Positions 22,034-30,300 are shown, numbered from the stretch's first letter. The stretch: 64,000 nt of DNA from Vibrio splendidus (GCF_002873455.1 NZ_MCUN01000010.1:434001-498000), one strand, 5' to 3'. Translations and numbers: made by a program. Notes: a model not told the origin generated them from the sequence alone.

Positions 22034-22476
22034 TGTTAGAGCGATTTTTTGAACGAACGATGAAAGCGTATTTGATGGTTACAGGATTCTTAACCGCAAC
22101 CGCTTTCTCTACTTTTCTTGCGCCGGATTGGAGCATGCAGACTCTATTTTCTTACAACGATACGATGATGGTGAACAAAGAGTATCTTATGGGTACCTAT
22201 CAACACTGGGGAGTCATGGTTGGCAGTATTGGTGTGTTGTTAATGTTCTCGGCGAAGTACAAATCGCTGCGTACTTCGACCATGATTTACAGTGCATTTG
22301 AGAAGTCGATGTTTGTGGGCATATTTTTATACAACGTGTGTATCAACGATTATGACTGGTTTTATGGTTGGAGTGGTGTGTTTGCGCTCGATGGATTTGT
22401 AACTGTCTATTCGTTGGTTTACCTGTATTACTACTTTACTAGAGACAAAGGCAAGGTCCCAGCTCATCTTCGCTAA
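22033..22476 (+). CDS. Small integral membrane protein of unknown function
   Basis: A 147-residue protein with four predicted membrane segments (about residues 10-30, 55-75, 85-105 and 115-138), separated by short polar loops such as SYNDTMMVNKEYLMGTYQHW and YNVCINDYDWFYGW. The C-terminus is positively charged, so it probably faces the cytoplasm. I do not recognise the family. It lies between the aldehyde dehydrogenase and alcohol dehydrogenase genes on the same strand and probably shares transcription with the former, so it may be a membrane component or redox partner of the same pathway; that is only guilt by association. Its ribosome binding site lies in a tandem repeat. Confidence 0.75.
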   Translation: MLERFFERTMKAYLMVTGFLTATAFSTFLAPDWSMQTLFSYNDTMMVNKEYLMGTYQHWGVMVGSIGVLLMFSAKYKSLRTSTMIYSAFEKSMFVGIFLYNVCINDYDWFYGWSGVFALDGFVTVYSLVYLYYYFTRDKGKVPAHLR

Positions 22477-22504
22477 TAGTTAATAGTTAATAGTTAATAG
22501 TTAA
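22477..22504. repeat. Four perfect TAGTTAA heptamers
   Basis: The heptamer is repeated four times directly after the stop codon of the membrane protein gene. Such perfect short arrays change copy number by slippage; here the array lies outside the coding sequence. Confidence 0.8.
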
Positions 22505-22565
22505 TGAGTTGCCCATGGTGAGTCAATGGCGCTTATTTAATGATCAGCAGCTTACTTATTACTAC

Positions 22566-22589
22566 AGCCCGCACTTGCGGGCTTTTTTC
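22566..22589 (+). terminator. Terminator after the membrane protein gene
   Basis: AGCCCGCA (22566-22573) pairs with TGCGGGCT (22576-22583), followed by six T residues counting the last stem base. Confidence 0.85.
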
Positions 22590-22620
22590 GTTTTTGGGCA
22601 ATGATCCATAAAGATCTTAA

Positions 22621-22666
22621 TTGACATATCTTTGACATTGTCACTCTAGACCGACCGGTTTGTTTT
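22621..22666 (+). promoter_or_regulatory. Promoter with TetR-type operator, iron alcohol dehydrogenase gene
   Basis: TTGACA (22621-22626) is followed after 17 bp by a weak -10 merging into CTAGACCGACCGGTTTGTT (22648-22666 approximately). The 19 bases are identical to those before the aldehyde dehydrogenase gene, and the position relative to the -35 element is the same, so one repressor is expected to control both. Confidence 0.65.
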
Positions 22667-22706
22667 GGTTATTGTTTAGTCATCAACTAGAAATGAGGTA
22701 AACACC

Positions 22707-23912
22707 ATGACAACCAATAATTTTAACTTTCAACTTAAAACCATTGTTCATGCTCAAGAGAACGGCATTGAAAATATCCCTTCTCTATTTGGTCGCTTAG
22801 GTGCGCAAAGAGTCGTGCTCTTTTCTGATAAAGGCTTGGAGTCTCTTGGCTTTGTTGAACAGTTCTCGGCGTTGTTTGTAAACCAGAAGGTGAACCAGCA
22901 AGGCAATGCACAAGCGGTTCAGCTTGTTGGTGTGTACACCGATATTGCCCCGGATGCTACTTGTGAGAATATTAACTCTGCGATTCGGTTTGCTAAAAGT
23001 GTCGACGCCGATGCCATTCTGTCTGTGGGTGGTGGCAGTGTGATTGATGCTTCTAAAGGTGTGAAATACGCATTTCATAAGCAGATAGATGATATCCGTA
23101 CGGTGATTGCAGGTGGTGGTCATATGGATGTGTGGCCAAACAATAAAGATATTCAAGTACCACACATTGCTGTTCCGACAACGGCTGGTACGGGCGCAGA
23201 AGCTTCTCCGATTGCTGTTTTTTACAACGAGCATGAAAACATTAAAGCAAGCTTAGTGGCGTCTGGTTTGGAGGCTGACATTGCGATTCTTGATCCGACC
23301 GTCACCACCAAGTTGCCTGCTCACCTTACGCGTTCTACAGCCATGGATGCACTAACACACGCTGTTGAAGCGATTGTGTCGCCAATGAGTAATGCATTCA
23401 CAGACGCTTACGGCATTCAGGCAGCAAAGCTGATTGTTGAAAACTTACCCTTGGCACTTAAAGAGCCAGAAAACCTAACCGCACGTGGCAACCTTCTTCA
23501 AGCAAGTACTATGGCGATCTCTGCATTTTATTCGTCTTTAGGTGGCATTCCGATTCACAACTGTGCTCATGCCTTTGGTGCGATTAGTCACATTCCACAT
23601 GGCGATGCCAACACGGTATTGATGCCCGTTGTGATTGAAGCACTGCCGGAGTTCTACATGCCGAATGCGGCGAAGTTAGCTCAAGCATTCTCTGTCGATA
23701 GCACTGGAACCGATGAAATGATTTACCTACGCGTGTTGGATTTCTTAAATAACTTCCAAACCAGTGTGGGTGCGATGAAGCGTTTCAGCAACTGGAAGTT
23801 TGATGAGCAAGAGAAGCGCAATATTGCTCAAGCGATTGAAAGAGATATATGTTTTCAGTTCTACCCAATCTCGAAACAAACGATTGAAACCATCATAGAG
23901 AAAGCGATTTAA
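22707..23912 (+). CDS. Iron-containing alcohol dehydrogenase
   Basis: Group III metal-dependent alcohol dehydrogenase, 401 residues, interconverting an alcohol and an aldehyde with NAD(P). Seen: the nucleotide-binding stretch SVGGGSVIDASKG, PTTAGTGAEASP, and the metal-ligand region MDALTHAVEAIVSP followed by GGIPIHNCAHAFGAISHIPHG, which supplies the His ligands. RBS GAGGTAAACACC precedes the ATG. The operator upstream is identical to that of the aldehyde dehydrogenase at 20532, so the pair could oxidise an alcohol to an acid in two steps. The substrate is not readable; group members act on ethanol, 1,3-propanediol, lactaldehyde and others. Confidence 0.9.
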   Translation: MTTNNFNFQLKTIVHAQENGIENIPSLFGRLGAQRVVLFSDKGLESLGFVEQFSALFVNQKVNQQGNAQAVQLVGVYTDIAPDATCENINSAIRFAKSVDADAILSVGGGSVIDASKGVKYAFHKQIDDIRTVIAGGGHMDVWPNNKDIQVPHIAVPTTAGTGAEASPIAVFYNEHENIKASLVASGLEADIAILDPTVTTKLPAHLTRSTAMDALTHAVEAIVSPMSNAFTDAYGIQAAKLIVENLPLALKEPENLTARGNLLQASTMAISAFYSSLGGIPIHNCAHAFGAISHIPHGDANTVLMPVVIEALPEFYMPNAAKLAQAFSVDSTGTDEMIYLRVLDFLNNFQTSVGAMKRFSNWKFDEQEKRNIAQAIERDICFQFYPISKQTIETIIEKAI

Positions 23913-24006
23913 GTCTCTGTCTTAATCGACTGAATTCTTTGATTATTTAATTCAGTCGATGATTCACTCCCTGATCCACTCAACAATCATTACTCGAGAG
24001 CCAATT

Positions 24007-24072
24007 ATGAAAATTGAAAACGTATTGCTATCAAGCTTGTGCATCATCGCGCCATTGCTGCTTTTCACCTAA
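24007..24072 (+). CDS. Possible 21-residue hydrophobic micropeptide
   Basis: An ATG at 24007 opens a 21-codon frame, MKIENVLLSSLCIIAPLLLFT, ending in TAA. It reads like a single membrane helix with a basic N-terminus. It stands 48 bp before the Sel1-type gene, which has its own very strong ribosome binding site. It could be a leader peptide or a small membrane protein; only GAGAG as a weak ribosome binding site supports translation. Confidence 0.3.
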   Translation: MKIENVLLSSLCIIAPLLLFT

Positions 24073-24119
24073 CTCATTCAACAGGGACGTTGTGACCTTT
24101 ATTCCCGAGGAGGAAGTAA

Positions 24120-24551
24120 ATGCTCAAGAAACGTTTAACTACCGTGATTCTGATAGGTGCTTTGGTTGCTCTGCTTTTTTCCAAAGTAAGTGTCGGAAGT
24201 GAGAGCTCTGAGAATGAAGCCACAATGGCTCAATCGCAACAGCGTCCAGATATTGTCCAACTGTTGGAAGAAGCTTACCAAGGACAGTTAGAAGCTCAAC
24301 TCTCTGTTGCTTACTTATATCTGAGCGGAGAAGGCGTGGAACAGAATGATGAAAAAGCCGCGGAATGGTTTATCACCGCAGCCAATAACGGTAGCCCTGA
24401 AGCCCAAACACAACTTGGGTTGATGTATCTCTCTGGAAGTGGCGTTCAGGTTAGCCAAGCGGAAGCTGTCACCTGGATCGGGTTGGCAGCAGCTCAAGAG
24501 TATGACCCTGCGCTCGACTTATTACATTGGATGTCGCAAGCCGCGCACTAA
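24120..24551 (+). CDS. Exported Sel1-like repeat protein
   Basis: A 143-residue protein with a signal peptide or N-terminal anchor (MLKKRLTTVILIGALVALLFS) and two Sel1-like (TPR-type) repeats, GQLEAQLSVAYLYLSGEGVEQNDEKAAEWF and GSPEAQTQLGLMYLSGSGVQVSQAEAVTWI, at about residues 60-130 (each quoted stretch is one repeat core). Sel1 repeats mediate protein-protein contacts in the periplasm or at the envelope. GAGGAGGAAGTAA before the ATG is a very strong ribosome binding site. It precedes the sulfatase gene across a tandem repeat, so it may act as an accessory factor to the sulfatase system, which is inference. Confidence 0.8.
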   Translation: MLKKRLTTVILIGALVALLFSKVSVGSESSENEATMAQSQQRPDIVQLLEEAYQGQLEAQLSVAYLYLSGEGVEQNDEKAAEWFITAANNGSPEAQTQLGLMYLSGSGVQVSQAEAVTWIGLAAAQEYDPALDLLHWMSQAAH

Positions 24552-24568
24552 TTCAAATCCTAACTCAG

Positions 24569-24647
24569 GTTAATCACAGAAAAACTTACTCACAGAACAA
24601 GTTAATAGCAGAAAAGTTAATTACTGAAAAAGTTAATCACAGAAATT
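24569..24647. repeat. Five imperfect 15-16 bp tandem repeats between sel1-type and sulfatase genes
   Basis: Units at 24569, 24585, 24601, 24616 and 24632 share GTTAATCACAGAAAAA with a few changes. The array fills nearly the whole gap up to the ribosome binding site of the sulfatase gene. Direct unit-to-unit tandem order without spacers excludes a CRISPR. Confidence 0.8.
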
Positions 24648-24659
24648 GGAGAACGTCTT

Positions 24660-26405
24660 ATGAAGATATTCAAGAAATCTTTACTGTTCACTGCAATGGC
24701 TGCGGCAAGTAGTGCTGCTCTGGCCGCAGAATCAGACAAACCGAATATTGTTGTCATTGTTGGTGACGATGTGGGCTTTGCCGATACACAGCCTTATGGC
24801 TCGGAAGTTAATACACCAAACCTAATGGCGTTGGCTGAAGAGGGGGTTAAGTTTACTAACTTTCACGCGTCACCGACCTCATCGGTAACGCGATCTATGA
24901 TGTTAACCGGAGCAAATAGCCACGAGGTTGGGTTAGGCACCTTCGACTATGCCGTCTATCCTGGCGCGATTGGTAAACCGGGTTATGAAGGTTACCTCAC
25001 CAAGAAAGGCGTCACGGTCGCAACGCTGCTTAAAGAGAGCGGCTATAACACTTACCTTTCTGGTAAATGGCACTTGGGTCACGACGATGGCTTTTTACCT
25101 GACGATCGAGGCTTTGAAGAGAGTTATGGGATCTTAGCTGGCGGCTCGAATCACTTTAACCGCGACATGATGTTCCCTGCCAAAAATGCCGCGACAGCGG
25201 ATGCGCTGCAAAAAGGTGATATTCCCGGCGTTGAACTGGAGCCAATCTACCGAAATGGTGAAGTGGTAGAAGATAAATACAAAGGCGAGTACTCCGATCA
25301 AGTTTACACCAACGAAATCATCAAGATGATCGACAGTAAAAAAGACGACGGTAAGCCTTTCTTCGCCTATGTCCCTTTCACTGCAATACATCTTCCGCTA
25401 CAAGCTCCAGAGTCGGCCTATCAAGACAAAGTCGATTACTACGTTGAACATGGTTGGGACTCGATTCGAGAAGACCGTTTTCAACGCATGAAAAAGATGG
25501 GTGTGATTCCAAAAGACGCCGATATTTCAGATCGTAACGCACTAAGTCGACCTTGGGACTCGCTCTCTGAGAAAGAACAAAAGTGGTATGGCAAGAAAAT
25601 GGCTGTCGCGATGGGCATGATGGAAATGCAGGACCAACAAGTGGGGCAGATAGTCGACTACCTGAAAGACATCGGGGAATACGACAATACCTACATTATG
25701 TATCTTGCGGATAATGGTCCAGAAGCAACGGATATTACAGGTGAAAATATCAGTGATCTGATCCGAACATGGACCGCTCATCACTTCGATAATTCGACTG
25801 AAAACTTGGGTAAGGCGAACTCCAGTGTGTCACTTGGTCCTGAGTGGGCAAGTGCTTCAACTGGCGGCCTGTCTTGGTATAAAGCTTATACAGCAGAGGG
25901 CGGTATCCGTGTGCCGTTTATCGTCAAGCCAGCAAAAGTGCTTTTAGAAGATGAAAATGCGTTGCAGCCGGGAACTCAGACGGATGATTTGTCTCAAGTG
26001 AAAGACATCGCAGCCACGATCCTTGAAATTGCAAAGGTAGAGCACCCGGGGACGGAATATCAAGGTCGAGAAGTTGCGCCGATGAGTGGTGTGAGCTTGT
26101 TGCCTTACTTCAAAGGTGAAACGGCAGAGGTGCACAGTGCCAATAATGCGATTCCATTCGAATTGTTTGGTAGCGGGATTTTGCTTAAAGGTGATTACAA
26201 GATCATTCGAATTTCTACAGGAATGGGCGGTGACAGTGAGTGGCACTTATACAACACCAAGAAAGATCCTGCTGAGCAACATGACTTAAGAAATGAAATG
26301 CCAGATCTGTTCCTTGAAATGGTCGCTGAATATCAAGAATACGAAAAAACGCAAAATATCGTCCCAGTCGATGAAGCGTGGAACCCGTTTGAAAACGTGA
26401 AATAG
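24660..26405 (+). CDS. Periplasmic arylsulfatase, Ser-type
   Basis: Hydrolyses sulfate esters, probably in the periplasm: a signal peptide ends at LAA (about residue 23). The N-terminal alkaline-phosphatase fold has the metal-binding D36/D37 in VGDDVGFAD. The sulfatase signature is S74-S75-V76-T77-R78 followed by SMMLTG, so the residue converted to formylglycine is Ser74, not Cys. Ser-type enzymes need a radical-SAM maturase, and one is encoded 118 bp downstream. The third signature position is Val, where Pro or Ala is usual. HLGHDDGFLPDDRGFEESYG and YLADNGPEATD are other conserved parts. At 581 residues the length is normal for arylsulfatases. The sulfated substrate is unknown; algal polysaccharide fragments or aryl sulfates are plausible for a marine host. 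Confidence 0.92.
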   Translation: MKIFKKSLLFTAMAAASSAALAAESDKPNIVVIVGDDVGFADTQPYGSEVNTPNLMALAEEGVKFTNFHASPTSSVTRSMMLTGANSHEVGLGTFDYAVYPGAIGKPGYEGYLTKKGVTVATLLKESGYNTYLSGKWHLGHDDGFLPDDRGFEESYGILAGGSNHFNRDMMFPAKNAATADALQKGDIPGVELEPIYRNGEVVEDKYKGEYSDQVYTNEIIKMIDSKKDDGKPFFAYVPFTAIHLPLQAPESAYQDKVDYYVEHGWDSIREDRFQRMKKMGVIPKDADISDRNALSRPWDSLSEKEQKWYGKKMAVAMGMMEMQDQQVGQIVDYLKDIGEYDNTYIMYLADNGPEATDITGENISDLIRTWTAHHFDNSTENLGKANSSVSLGPEWASASTGGLSWYKAYTAEGGIRVPFIVKPAKVLLEDENALQPGTQTDDLSQVKDIAATILEIAKVEHPGTEYQGREVAPMSGVSLLPYFKGETAEVHSANNAIPFELFGSGILLKGDYKIIRISTGMGGDSEWHLYNTKKDPAEQHDLRNEMPDLFLEMVAEYQEYEKTQNIVPVDEAWNPFENVK

Positions 26406-26523
26406 AGGAAAAAACCACTCGGCCAACCTAATGCCATCAAGCTTGGTTGGCCGATGAACACCGTGTAAAGGAATTACGAATTGTTTTGGCTAATACAAAG
26501 ACTTTTACATCGAGGCACTCTTC

Positions 26524-27771
26524 ATGACGACATTATCGCTATCAAATTTGAGTTCGGTTCCGCAGTTCAATGGCAAAGCACACAGCAAGCTGCAGGCATT
26601 AGCAAAACCCATTGGGGCGGTGTGTAACATCAGTTGCACCTACTGTTATTATTTAGAAAAACAACAGCTGCTCGAATACCCAAAAGGCTCCCAATATACG
26701 ATGGATGAAGTTCTGTTAGAGCGTTATATCAAGCAGTACATCGAAGGACAGAACACGCCTGAAATCATCTTTTCTTGGCATGGTGGAGAACCAACTCTTC
26801 TCGGTATTGAGTACTTTGAAAGGGTGGTGGCATTACAGAAAAAATACTGCCCAAGCCACAGCAAGATCAGCAATGACCTTCAAACCAATGGCACCTTACT
26901 GAATGATGCTTGGTGTGAGTTCTTCAAGAAGAATGACTTTATTATTGGCGTGAGCATTGATGGCCCCGAGTACTTACACAATCACTACCGAACCAACCGT
27001 GCAGGCAAAGGCACTTTTTCTCAAACAATGCGTGGTATTCGCTACTTAAAACAAAGTAACGTCGAGTTTGCGACCCTAACTTGCGTGAATAATGTGACAG
27101 GAAAATACCCGTTAGAAGTCTATCGTTTTCTGCGCGATGAAGTGGGTTCGAAGCAGCTGCAGTTTATTCCTGTGGTGGATAAGCGCGAGGCTCATACCAA
27201 CAATAAATGGTTGAGCAACCAACAAGCGATCATACCCGTATCAGGTGAGGTTGAACCTTGGAGTGTCGACTCTGCGCAATGGGGACAATTCCTTACTACC
27301 ATTTTTGACGAGTGGTTCGAATATGATTTTGGACGAGTATTAGTGCCGTACTTTGAAAATTTTTTCGGTGTGTGGATGGGTAGAGAAAGTACCATGTGTA
27401 CCTTGAGTGAAATCTGCGGAAAAGGATTAGCGGTTGAGCCCAATGGCGATGTGTACTCATGTGATCATTATGTCTTTCCTGAATTTCAGCTGGGTAATAT
27501 TCAGGAACAAGCACTTTCAACTTTAGCTTTTTCGCCAAAGCAGCAGCGTTTTGGGTTTGCCAAACAGAAGTCTCTGCCGAAACAATGCCAAACCTGTGAA
27601 TTTAAATTTGCATGTCATGGCGAGTGCCCTAAAAACCGTATCATCACAAGCCGAGATGGTGAGGCGGGGTTAAATTACCTCTGTGAAGGGTGGCTCAAGT
27701 TCTTTCAACATATCGACCCCGTGATTAAGGCCTTACTCAAAGCGAACAATATTCAAGCTCGTTTGGGATAG
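26524..27771 (+). CDS. Anaerobic sulfatase-maturating enzyme (radical SAM, SPASM)
   Basis: Radical-SAM enzyme that oxidises the active-site Ser or Cys of sulfatases to formylglycine in the cytoplasm before export. The radical-SAM cluster motif is C34-N-I-S-C38-T-Y-C41. The C-terminal SPASM region has the cysteines for two further 4Fe-4S clusters: MCTLSEICGKGLAVEPNG, YSCDHYV and CQTCEFKFACHGECPKNR. The length, 415 residues, fits anSME/AtsB proteins. Its neighbour is a Ser-type sulfatase, the expected client. It ends 45 bp before a terminator that it shares with the convergent TetR gene. Confidence 0.93.
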   Translation: MTTLSLSNLSSVPQFNGKAHSKLQALAKPIGAVCNISCTYCYYLEKQQLLEYPKGSQYTMDEVLLERYIKQYIEGQNTPEIIFSWHGGEPTLLGIEYFERVVALQKKYCPSHSKISNDLQTNGTLLNDAWCEFFKKNDFIIGVSIDGPEYLHNHYRTNRAGKGTFSQTMRGIRYLKQSNVEFATLTCVNNVTGKYPLEVYRFLRDEVGSKQLQFIPVVDKREAHTNNKWLSNQQAIIPVSGEVEPWSVDSAQWGQFLTTIFDEWFEYDFGRVLVPYFENFFGVWMGRESTMCTLSEICGKGLAVEPNGDVYSCDHYVFPEFQLGNIQEQALSTLAFSPKQQRFGFAKQKSLPKQCQTCEFKFACHGECPKNRIITSRDGEAGLNYLCEGWLKFFQHIDPVIKALLKANNIQARLG

Positions 27772-27815
27772 TGGGGTTGGCTCGAATCGATTCAACTAAA
27801 GATTTAAAACCAGCT

Positions 27816-27845
27816 AAAAGGCTCGCTAAATTGTGCGAGCCTTTT
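27816..27845. terminator. Bidirectional terminator, maturase and TetR genes
   Basis: AAAAGGCTCGC (27816-27826) pairs with GCGAGCCTTTT (27835-27845) over 11 bp, with A and T runs on either side, between convergent genes. Confidence 0.85.
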
Positions 27846-27866
27846 GGTGATTGGTGATTGGTGATT
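27846..27866. repeat. Three GGTGATT heptamers
   Basis: Three perfect copies directly after the terminator stem, followed by a partial copy. Confidence 0.7.
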
Positions 27867-27897
27867 GGCTTCTTATGACCGGTACATAGTGAGCTGA

Positions 27898-28476
27898 TTA
27901 TTGTGCCGGGTCCATGGCAAGAATGGTCTCTTCCATGGCATTGTCCAGAATCGAACGGTTGCGCTGCATCGCTGCCATTAACGTAGAGCCTAGCCATAAG
28001 CCATAAAGCGTTCGAGACAGCGATTCAGGATCCGTGATAGCGAAATCACCCTCTTCATTCCCTTCTTCAAATAGCTTCGCCATGCGCAATATTATCCTTT
28101 CTGAACCTTCTGCCATGGTGGACTGTAACGAGTTAGCAGACCCAGATACTTCTCCAGCGAGTTTGACCACAAGGCACTGGATATTGAACTCTTCTGTCAA
28201 TTTGGATGCACACCAAAACTCGAAATAGGCTTTTACGCGGTCACGACGGGAAAGCGATTCATCACTTAAAAAGTCATCCAGTTTAGCGAGATGCTCATCA
28301 AAGTAGTTGGCCAAAAGAATCTCGCCAAAGTGCTCTTTCGATTTAAAGTAGTGGTAAAAAGAACCCTTTGTGCCTTCCGCTTGGTTGATTATTTTCATCA
28401 GGCCAACGCCAGCAAACCCGTGTTCATTAATAAGGCTAAACCCTGCATCGAGCATAGCTTGTCGCATGTCTTTCAT
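27898..28476 (-). CDS. TetR-family repressor, likely regulator of the aldehyde/alcohol/sulfatase locus
   Basis: A 192-residue TetR-type regulator. The helix-turn-helix is in GFAGVGLMKIINQAEGTKGS followed by FYHYFKSKEHF, the TetR hallmark; the C-terminal domain resembles the AcrR/NemR group that responds to reactive small molecules. Its own upstream region holds CTAGACTGGACGGTTGGT on the minus strand (28523-28543), which matches 14 of 19 positions of the operators before the aldehyde dehydrogenase and alcohol dehydrogenase genes. This supports autoregulation and control of both. An aldehyde or electrophile ligand would fit NemR-like proteins, but is inference. Confidence 0.88.
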   Translation of the reverse strand: MKDMRQAMLDAGFSLINEHGFAGVGLMKIINQAEGTKGSFYHYFKSKEHFGEILLANYFDEHLAKLDDFLSDESLSRRDRVKAYFEFWCASKLTEEFNIQCLVVKLAGEVSGSANSLQSTMAEGSERIILRMAKLFEEGNEEGDFAITDPESLSRTLYGLWLGSTLMAAMQRNRSILDNAMEETILAMDPAQ

Positions 28477-28795
28477 TGTTATTACTCTTTATGCTGAGAA
28501 TGAGAAATAGTGTAACGAGCAACATACCAACCGTCCAGTCTAGCGCGTTAGGGTGTTGTCAATAATTGACTCGTTTCGTCAAAGTGACTTTTTCTTTATT
28601 GGCACTTCTAAGCCACAAAACTTTTTTCAAGATAACCACATCCTATAAATCTAAAATAGCAGCTTTAAATGGCTTGTTTGATGCCTTTAAATGGCGAAAT
28701 TGGGTCGTTGTAACTTGCTGTTTTTGTTGGTTTTTAATTTGGTGTTTTCTTAAGGTCGCAATGATAGTCTTAGCTTAATTTCTTTAGGGGGCTAA
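28477..28795. other. Divergent region between TetR gene and qnr
   Basis: About 320 bp. Next to the TetR gene lies its operator (28523-28543) with TTGACA on the minus strand as -35 element near 28560. The side facing qnr is AT-rich with two TTTAAATGGC copies (28666 and 28685 approximately) and a strong ribosome binding site AGGGGG before the qnr ATG. No LexA box of the qnrB type is seen. Confidence 0.55.
28523..28543 (-). promoter_or_regulatory. TetR autoregulatory operator
   Basis: Minus-strand CTAGACTGGACGGTTGGTATG, 47 bp before the TetR start codon, related to the two identical operators at 20474 and 22648: CTAGAC, then CGGTT and GT are conserved. A minus-strand TTGACA lies upstream, so the site overlaps the promoter. 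Confidence 0.55.
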
Positions 28796-29452
28796 ATGGA
28801 CACCAATAACAGTACTTATCATCAGCACAGTTTTGCTCAGCAAGATCTATCAGAGCTTACATTTACAGCCTGTACGTTTATACGTTGTGATTTCAGACGT
28901 TCGAACTTGCGTGATGCAACGTTTATTAATTGCAAGTTTGTTGAACAAGGTGATATTGAGGGATGCCATTTTGATATTGCCGACTTAAGAGATGCAAGCT
29001 TCCAGAATTGCCAGCTCGCGATGGCGAATTTTAGTAATGCGAATTGTTATGGGATTGAACTACGTGAATGCGATTTGAAAGGGGCGAACTTTACTCGTGC
29101 TAACTTTGCCAATCAGGTAAGCAATAGGATGTATTTTTGCTCAGCATATATTACGGGCTGTAACCTGTCTTACGCCAATTTAGAGCAAGCTTGCTTAGAG
29201 AAGTGCGAGCTGTTTGAAAACCGCTGGATAGGCACTTATTTAGGTGGTGCATCACTGAAAGAGTCGGATCTTAGCCGAGGTGTGTTCTCGGAAGATGTGT
29301 GGGGGCAATTTAGTATGCAGGGTGCTAATTTATGCCACGCTGAGTTAGAAGGGTTAGACCCAAGAAAAGTTGATACCACAGGCGTTAAAATTGTTGCTTG
29401 GCAGCAAGAGCAGTTACTTGAAACCATGGGTATTGTTGTGATGCCTGATTGA
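28796..29452 (+). CDS. qnr: Qnr pentapeptide-repeat protein
   Basis: Pentapeptide-repeat protein that binds DNA gyrase and topoisomerase IV and lowers susceptibility to quinolones. It has exactly 218 residues, the canonical Qnr length. The chain is a run of A(D/N)LXX-type pentapeptides folding into a right-handed beta helix. It also has the two Qnr-specific loops; loop B is NQVSNRMYFCSAY, and the flanking YITGCNLSYANLEQACLEKCE and LFENRW are hallmark Qnr stretches. Water-borne Vibrio, including V. splendidus, carry such genes on the chromosome and are thought to be a source of plasmid qnr alleles. No IS or attC site flanks it closely, so here it looks native. Confidence 0.95.
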   Translation: MDTNNSTYHQHSFAQQDLSELTFTACTFIRCDFRRSNLRDATFINCKFVEQGDIEGCHFDIADLRDASFQNCQLAMANFSNANCYGIELRECDLKGANFTRANFANQVSNRMYFCSAYITGCNLSYANLEQACLEKCELFENRWIGTYLGGASLKESDLSRGVFSEDVWGQFSMQGANLCHAELEGLDPRKVDTTGVKIVAWQQEQLLETMGIVVMPD

Positions 29453-29537
29453 TTCGTTCTTTTTTCAATTCTGCACATGACGCTGTCCGTACCGCTAGCC
29501 GTACCACTCCGTTGTAATCAACCGCGGTTCCTAAAAG

Positions 29538-29568
29538 AAAAGTCCAAAGCTAATAGCTTTGGACTTTT
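29538..29568. terminator. Bidirectional terminator after qnr
   Basis: AAAAGTCCAAAGC (29538-29550) pairs with GCTTTGGACTTTT (29556-29568) around TAATA, between convergent genes. Confidence 0.88.
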
Positions 29569-29636
29569 CCGTATCTGGCAGTCAGCATTTTATAATGAAT
29601 TTTAGAAAAGAGAATGCTTGGCGAATATAGGGCTAA

Positions 29637-29861
29637 TTAGTGCATACCTGAACGCATTTTGTCGCTGAGCGCAAAGAAAACGAACAACAAAATACATACT
29701 ACAGCGACACACAGTGAAGCTATGATAGTTGTAGCGTCTTTGGAGATCAGTGGCACGACGATAGAAGCTAGCGCTATCAACATAACAAGGATATGAACGA
29801 TTCGTCCGAGAACAGGGTTTTTATGACAGAATGAAGCCCATAGGTAACGCATTTTTAACAC
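29637..29861 (-). CDS. Small membrane protein, unknown
   Basis: A 74-residue protein with two hydrophobic segments (about residues 20-38 and 45-65) and a basic N-terminus (MLKMRYLWASFCHKN). It may begin at the second Met. I do not recognise the family. It is monocistronic, convergent with qnr, and the gap of more than 400 bp upstream can hold its promoter. Its size and two-helix form are those of many small stress-linked membrane proteins; no function can be assigned. Confidence 0.55.
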   Translation of the reverse strand: MLKMRYLWASFCHKNPVLGRIVHILVMLIALASIVVPLISKDATTIIASLCVAVVCILLFVFFALSDKMRSGMH

Positions 29862-30300
29862 CAGTATAAAATTAGTGGGTTTATTCTATTTTCTTAATGA
29901 GTGTTTTGTAAATAAGTTTTGGTTACAGGTGCCCGTAAATATGATCTAAGTCGTTTTAGTGTAAAACTGGTTAAATAACAGGGGGTTATTTCCTGTTGAT
30001 AGAGTTCTTATCATTTATATGAAAGTCATAATATTCCGTATTCTTTGGAATGATAAGTCAAAAATTGTTCGATTTTTGGTTTCTTGACTGAGGATCTCAT
30101 TTATTGAGAATTCTATTAAGAGACTATTTGCTTATGATTTTTCATCTCGTTTATATCTATCAAATTAGAATCAGTTTTTAGCCTGTGATGCGCTTTATGT
30201 TATTTATCAAAGAGATTTTTTGATTTGAGATCGTGGTAATCTTGTTCGTAATTCTGTTTGATATACTTAATGTACACTCGATAAATGTAATGGAGATGAT
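29862..30300. other. AT-rich intergenic region
   Basis: About 440 bp, very AT-rich, without an ORF or a strong hairpin. It separates two divergent small genes and so must contain both promoters. I cannot name specific sites. Confidence 0.6.

Noticed and set aside
24569..24647. Repeat array considered as a CRISPR
   Set aside because: Units of 15-16 bp follow each other directly without spacers, and no cas gene is present.
28566..28778. Seventy-codon frame before qnr
   Set aside because: It overlaps the promoter region of the TetR gene, has poor coding character and no ribosome binding site.
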